Part shown: positions 13,455-16,842 of the stretch, piece after piece | Layout: every line of letters starts with the position of its first letter | Numbering within the stretch: position 1 is the stretch's first letter | NCBI GenBank assembly: GCA_031278115.1 | Contig: JAITKZ010000047.1 | Span: 1-16,842, forward strand | Direction: 5' to 3' | DNA length: 16,842 bases | DNA from: Endomicrobium sp. | GTDB taxonomy: Bacteria; Elusimicrobiota; Endomicrobiia; Endomicrobiales; Endomicrobiaceae | Notes under the pieces: generated by a model | Told to the model about the DNA's origin: nothing | Seen by the model: only the letters and a program-made list of their open reading frames with translations | Database searches by the model: none | Position numbers and translations under genes: made by a program

Positions 13455-14620
13455 TATATTCCTCTGAAAGTTTCTATTATTTTAAAAACATTGACAGTTT
13501 CTTTAACATCGTGGACTCTTACAATATCGGCTCCGCAAAATGCCGAAAGAAAGTTGGCAATTATAAATGACGCTTTATCTTCACCCGCCAAAGCTCTGAC
13601 AAATCGTTTTCGCGACACTGCACCAAGTACCGCACCGAGACTAGAGAAAACATTCATATTTTTTACTAGCTCTATATTGTGTTTAACCGTCTTTCCAAAC
13701 CCTGGTCCCGGATCTACGGCAATATAATCTTCTTTTATTCCAAATCTCATAGCATAAGACTTCCTCTTACAAAGAAATTCATAAACTTCAGAAGTACAAT
13801 TTTTATACTCAGGTTTAACTTGCATATTCTCTGGGGTTCCCTTCATATGCATAAGAATCAATCCTGCTTTATAGTCAGCAATAAGTTTAGCTAGTTTATC
13901 TTTACCTTTTCTTAAAGAAAAAATATCGTTTATTATATCAGCTCCTTCTGATAATGCAATTTTTGCTGTCTCATATTTGTAAGTATCTATAGAAATAGGG
14001 ATTTTAACATGCTTTCTTATTCGTTTTAAAGCAGGCAGCAACCTTTTAATCTCAGTTTCTGGATCAATAAGTTTTACGCCCGGTCTTGAAGATTCCGCAC
14101 CTATATCTATAATGCCAGCGCCAAACTTTTCAAACTCAACAGCCTGCTCTAAAGCTTTATCAGGATCTGTTAACCCATCGCCTGAAAAAGAATTAGGGTC
14201 CAAGTTAACTATACCCATAACAACAGGTTTTGATAAATCTAAAGATTTGTTTTTATATCTAAAAACTTTTTTTTTAATTATTATTCTTTTTAAATCGCTA
14301 CCAATCTGTTTTAAACCAAAAGGTTGCAAACTAAGTTTGGATATAAGCTTACCAAGTTGAAACAGAGTCGCAAATAATACTATATCTGAAAATCCCTGTT
14401 TAAACCCGCTGATATTCTCATTCAAAGCTAAATCGGCGCCTACAGAAATAGCCTCTTGTTTTAAAATATTTGCTGCTCTATTATCTATCTTCTCTATAAC
14501 TATAGGTTCAAGTATGCCTTTGTTTGCCAAAGATTCATAAACTGCAGAGCTGCAACCTGTATTTTTTACAAGTTTTAAAACATCACTAAAACTATTTGCC
14601 GCAGCTTTTCTTATTATCAA
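13454..14620 (-). CDS. folP: Dihydropteroate synthase FolP with N-terminal extension
   Basis: Condenses pABA with 6-hydroxymethyl-dihydropterin pyrophosphate. Residues ~130-388 are the DHPS TIM barrel: VMGIVNLDPNSFSGDG, GIIDIGAESSRPG, ISIDTYK, DIINDI, LMHMKGTPENMQ, AVDPGPGFGKT, GAVSRKRF and IVRVHDV. The first strand has DPN where TPD is usual. The ~130-residue N-terminal region (AANILKQEAISVGADLAL ... KLSLQPFGLKQI) resembles an extension known in some longer bacterial DHPS; its role is unknown to me. The start is TTG 14620: AGGAAG sits just upstream, it follows the folE stop by 1 nt, and no ATG exists for over 100 codons. It shares one base with the cdaA start. Confidence 0.95.
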   Translation of the reverse strand: MIIRKAAANSFSDVLKLVKNTGCSSAVYESLANKGILEPIVIEKIDNRAANILKQEAISVGADLALNENISGFKQGFSDIVLFATLFQLGKLISKLSLQPFGLKQIGSDLKRIIIKKKVFRYKNKSLDLSKPVVMGIVNLDPNSFSGDGLTDPDKALEQAVEFEKFGAGIIDIGAESSRPGVKLIDPETEIKRLLPALKRIRKHVKIPISIDTYKYETAKIALSEGADIINDIFSLRKGKDKLAKLIADYKAGLILMHMKGTPENMQVKPEYKNCTSEVYEFLCKRKSYAMRFGIKEDYIAVDPGPGFGKTVKHNIELVKNMNVFSSLGAVLGAVSRKRFVRALAGEDKASFIIANFLSAFCGADIVRVHDVKETVNVFKIIETFRGI

Positions 14621-14621
14621 T

Positions 14622-15215
14622 TTATCTTCCTAAAAGAGACATAGCTTCAGATCTAGTTCTCACATCTTTTAAAAATATTCCCCTCATAGCTGAAGTAAGC
14701 ATTTTAGCTCCTGGCTTTTTAACACCTCTCATTGTCATGCACAAATGTTCGGCTTCAATAACAACCATGACTCCATGAGGTTCTATTGACTTCATTATAG
14801 TACCGGCAATTTGTTTTGTAAGTCTTTCCTGCAACTGAAGCCTATTAGCAAAAACTTCTACAAGTCTTACAAGTTTTGATACTCCCACTATTTTATCTTT
14901 TTGAGGCATATATGCTACACAGGCTTTGCCGAAAAAAGGGAGCAAATGATGTTCACATAGCGAATAAAACGGAATATCTTTAACAAGTATTATTTCTTCA
15001 TGCTCTTCCATAGCATAATGGACAGGAACAAGCTCTGAAGGGTCAACTTCATTTCCTGATAAAGCTTCTTTATAAAACTCAGCCACTCTTTCAGGCGTAC
15101 GCTTAAGACCCTCTCTGTCTAAATCCTCTCCAAAAGATTCAAGCAAAAGTCTTATAGCTTTTTGAGCTTTTTTTTTGTCAAAATTAAATTTTTTCACTTT
15201 CCTGTTGTCTGTCAT
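14622..15215 (-). CDS. folE: GTP cyclohydrolase I FolE
   Basis: Zinc enzyme converting GTP to dihydroneopterin triphosphate, first committed step of folate synthesis. The 197-residue protein carries [20 protein letters not shown] with zinc ligands Cys87 and His90, [27 protein letters not shown], and [17 protein letters not shown] with Cys159; all expected residues are there. ATG 15215 lies inside the ftsH 3' end (32-nt overlap) without a strong Shine-Dalgarno; a TTG at 15218 and a GTG six codons in are weaker choices. An A9 run near codon 14 is in frame here, unlike the A9 of the GH57 gene. folP follows after 1 nt. Dihydroneopterin aldolase and HPPK genes are not in the window. Confidence 0.97.
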   Translation of the reverse strand: MTDNRKVKKFNFDKKKAQKAIRLLLESFGEDLDREGLKRTPERVAEFYKEALSGNEVDPSELVPVHYAMEEHEEIILVKDIPFYSLCEHHLLPFFGKACVAYMPQKDKIVGVSKLVRLVEVFANRLQLQERLTKQIAGTIMKSIEPHGVMVVIEAEHLCMTMRGVKKPGAKMLTSAMRGIFLKDVRTRSEAMSLLGR

Positions 15216-16842
15216 CAATTTTTTCTTTTATAACTTCTTTTTCAACCGCGGCTTCTTTTCTGTCTTCTTCTGTTACTGTTACTGGTACTGGCACTTTTTC
15301 TGCTACTGGAGGCAATTCTTCACCTTTCATTATTTTATCAACTTCTTCACCATTAAGATTTTCTCTCTCTAAAAGATACTTTACAAGCTTATCAAGCGCT
15401 GCTGAATTATCTTTAATAAGTTTAGTTGCCTTAGATTTAGCCCCATCTATAATTTTCTTAATCTCTTCATCTATAAGTTCTGAGGTTTTACCAGAATGTC
15501 TTACTTCTCTTGAAATATCTCTTCCAAGGAAAACTTCTTCATTAGGTCTTTGTAAAGCCATTGGACCTATTTTCTCACTCATACCAAATTCCATAACCAT
15601 TCTTGTTGCAATTTCTGTAGCCTTTGAAATATCATTCTGAGCTCCAGTTGTAATCTCTGAAAACATCACTTCTTCAGCAACGCGTCCACCAAAGAGTATT
15701 GCCAATCTGCCTAAAAGTTCAGTTTTTGAAGTTAGGTATTTATCTTCTTCCGGAAGTTGAAGAGTATAACCAAGTGCCGGACCTCTAGGCACTATGGAAA
15801 CTTTATGAACAGGATCTGCCGTTGGAAGCAATTTTGCAACTATAGTATGTCCTGCTTCATGATAAGCTATAACTTTTTTCTCTTTTTCAGACATCATACG
15901 AGACTTTCTCTGAGGTCCTGCAAGAATTCTGTCTATAGCTTCTTCTATATTTTTCATATTTACGGCTTTTTGACCAGTTCTAGCGGCAAGCAATGCTGCC
16001 TCATTTATGAGATTTGCCAAATCCGCACCGACAAATCCCGGAGTTCTTCTGGCCATAACATTTAAATTTACATCGCTATCCAACTTAATTTTTTTGGCAT
16101 GTACCGCAAGAATCTCTTCTCTGTCTCTTAAATCAGGACTTGGAACTACAACCTGTCTGTCAAATCTTCCTGGTCTTAAAAGAGCAGGGTCCAATACATC
16201 AGGTCTGTTTGTCGCAGCAATTAAAATAACACCTTCTTTTGTATCAAAACCATCCATCTCAACAAGCAGCTGATTTAGGGTTTGCTCTCTTTCGTCGTGT
16301 CCTCCACCGATACCTGCAAACCTATGCCTACCAACAGCATCTATTTCATCTATAAATAATAAGCATGGGGCAGACTTTCTACCTTGATCAAATAAATCTC
16401 TTACCCTTGAAGCACCAACACCTACAAACATCTCAACAAATTCCGAGCCACTTGAAGAAAAGAAAGGAACTCCAGCTTCACCAGCAACAGCTTTGGCAAG
16501 CAAAGTCTTTCCCGTTCCCGGAGATCCAAAAAGAAGAACTCCTTTTGGAATCTTTCCACCCAATTTTTGAAATTTAGCCTGATCTTTTAAAAATTCTATT
16601 ATTTCCTGTAATCCTTCTTTTGCTTCATTGCAACCCGCAACGTCTTTAAACGTAACTTTTTTAGCAGCGTTGTTTCCTGCAAGTTTTGCTTTTGTTTTAC
16701 CAAAAGACATAGCATTTTTGCCACTGCCCATCATCATTCCTCTCATAAGGAAAAACCACACAAAAAGGAAAAGAATCATCGGCAAACAACCTACTAACAA
16801 AGAACTAAGCCAACCGCCTTTTTCAACAGAAGAAAATTCAAG
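15184..16842 (-). CDS. ftsH: ATP-dependent zinc metalloprotease FtsH, 5' part cut by window edge
   Basis: Membrane-anchored AAA+ protease degrading unstable membrane and regulatory proteins. The frame is open to the right edge (first readable residues [14 protein letters not shown]), so the first membrane helix and most of the extracytoplasmic domain lie outside. In order: second membrane helix ([16 protein letters not shown]), Walker A GSPGTGKT, Walker [37 protein letters not shown], and zinc site HEAGH (window residues 328-332) with a later TGAQNDI providing the third-ligand region. Walker A has Ser where GPPGTGKT is usual. The C-terminal tail is rich in V, E, K and P and contains short 6-bp near-repeats (V-P-V-P-V-T-V-T). 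It overlaps folE by 32 nt. Confidence 0.98.
   Translation of the reverse strand, partial: LEFSSVEKGGWLSSLLVGCLPMILFLFVWFFLMRGMMMGSGKNAMSFGKTKAKLAGNNAAKKVTFKDVAGCNEAKEGLQEIIEFLKDQAKFQKLGGKIPKGVLLFGSPGTGKTLLAKAVAGEAGVPFFSSSGSEFVEMFVGVGASRVRDLFDQGRKSAPCLLFIDEIDAVGRHRFAGIGGGHDEREQTLNQLLVEMDGFDTKEGVILIAATNRPDVLDPALLRPGRFDRQVVVPSPDLRDREEILAVHAKKIKLDSDVNLNVMARRTPGFVGADLANLINEAALLAARTGQKAVNMKNIEEAIDRILAGPQRKSRMMSEKEKKVIAYHEAGHTIVAKLLPTADPVHKVSIVPRGPALGYTLQLPEEDKYLTSKTELLGRLAILFGGRVAEEVMFSEITTGAQNDISKATEIATRMVMEFGMSEKIGPMALQRPNEEVFLGRDISREVRHSGKTSELIDEEIKKIIDGAKSKATKLIKDNSAALDKLVKYLLERENLNGEEVDKIMKGEELPPVAEKVPVPVTVTEEDRKEAAVEKEVIKEKIDDRQQESEKI

Overview
The window is a densely packed, AT-rich bacterial chromosome segment in which every gene I can support lies on the minus strand. 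Transcription runs from the right edge (a 5'-truncated ftsH) to the left edge (a 3'-truncated argJ). There is no transposon, phage, CRISPR, tRNA or rRNA. The housekeeping content, short genes, frequent 1-30 nt overlaps and A/T homopolymers fit a streamlined, possibly host-associated anaerobe. The combination (GH57 branching enzyme with DUF4912, cdaA-glmM-pdxJ-glmS, acpS-nnrD, DHPS with an N-terminal extension) suggests Elusimicrobiota, perhaps Endomicrobium. That placement is an inference from gene style and was not tested.

Right block (16842 to 8645): ftsH, folE, folP, cdaA, a 32-codon gene absent from standard ORF lists, glmM, pdxJ and glmS, spaced from -32 to +18 nt and so probably one transcript. 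It joins membrane proteolysis (FtsH), the first and a later step of folate synthesis (FolE, FolP), c-di-AMP synthesis (CdaA), pyridoxal phosphate synthesis (PdxJ), and the two steps from fructose-6-P to glucosamine-1-P (GlmS, GlmM) that feed UDP-GlcNAc and peptidoglycan. The 32-codon gene sits exactly where CdaR/YbbR sits in the classical cdaA-cdaR-glmM operon, and encodes only its membrane anchor.

Middle block (8644 to 6146): a 159-nt gap with a candidate extended -10 promoter, then acpS (ACP activation), nnrD (NAD(P)H-hydrate repair) and an M20-family amidohydrolase, ending in an AT-rich hairpin plus T-tract.

Left block (6100 to 1): a good sigma70-type promoter (TTGACC, 17 bp, TAAAAT) drives a DUF4912 protein, a GH57 1,4-alpha-glucan branching enzyme, a GAF/HD-GYP signalling protein, rsmI, argC and argJ. 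The key observation is that the GH57 and HD-GYP genes are each broken once by a single-nucleotide frame change at a homopolymer. The conserved GH57 C-terminus lies in another frame after an A9 run. The HD-GYP membrane anchor lies in another frame before a T6 run, which forms a perfect U UUU UUA -1 slippery heptamer followed by a 7-bp GUAA-capped hairpin. Restoring both frames shrinks the gap between the two genes from about 90 nt to 8 nt. Programmed frameshifting, transcriptional slippage, pseudogenisation and sequencing error are all still possible.
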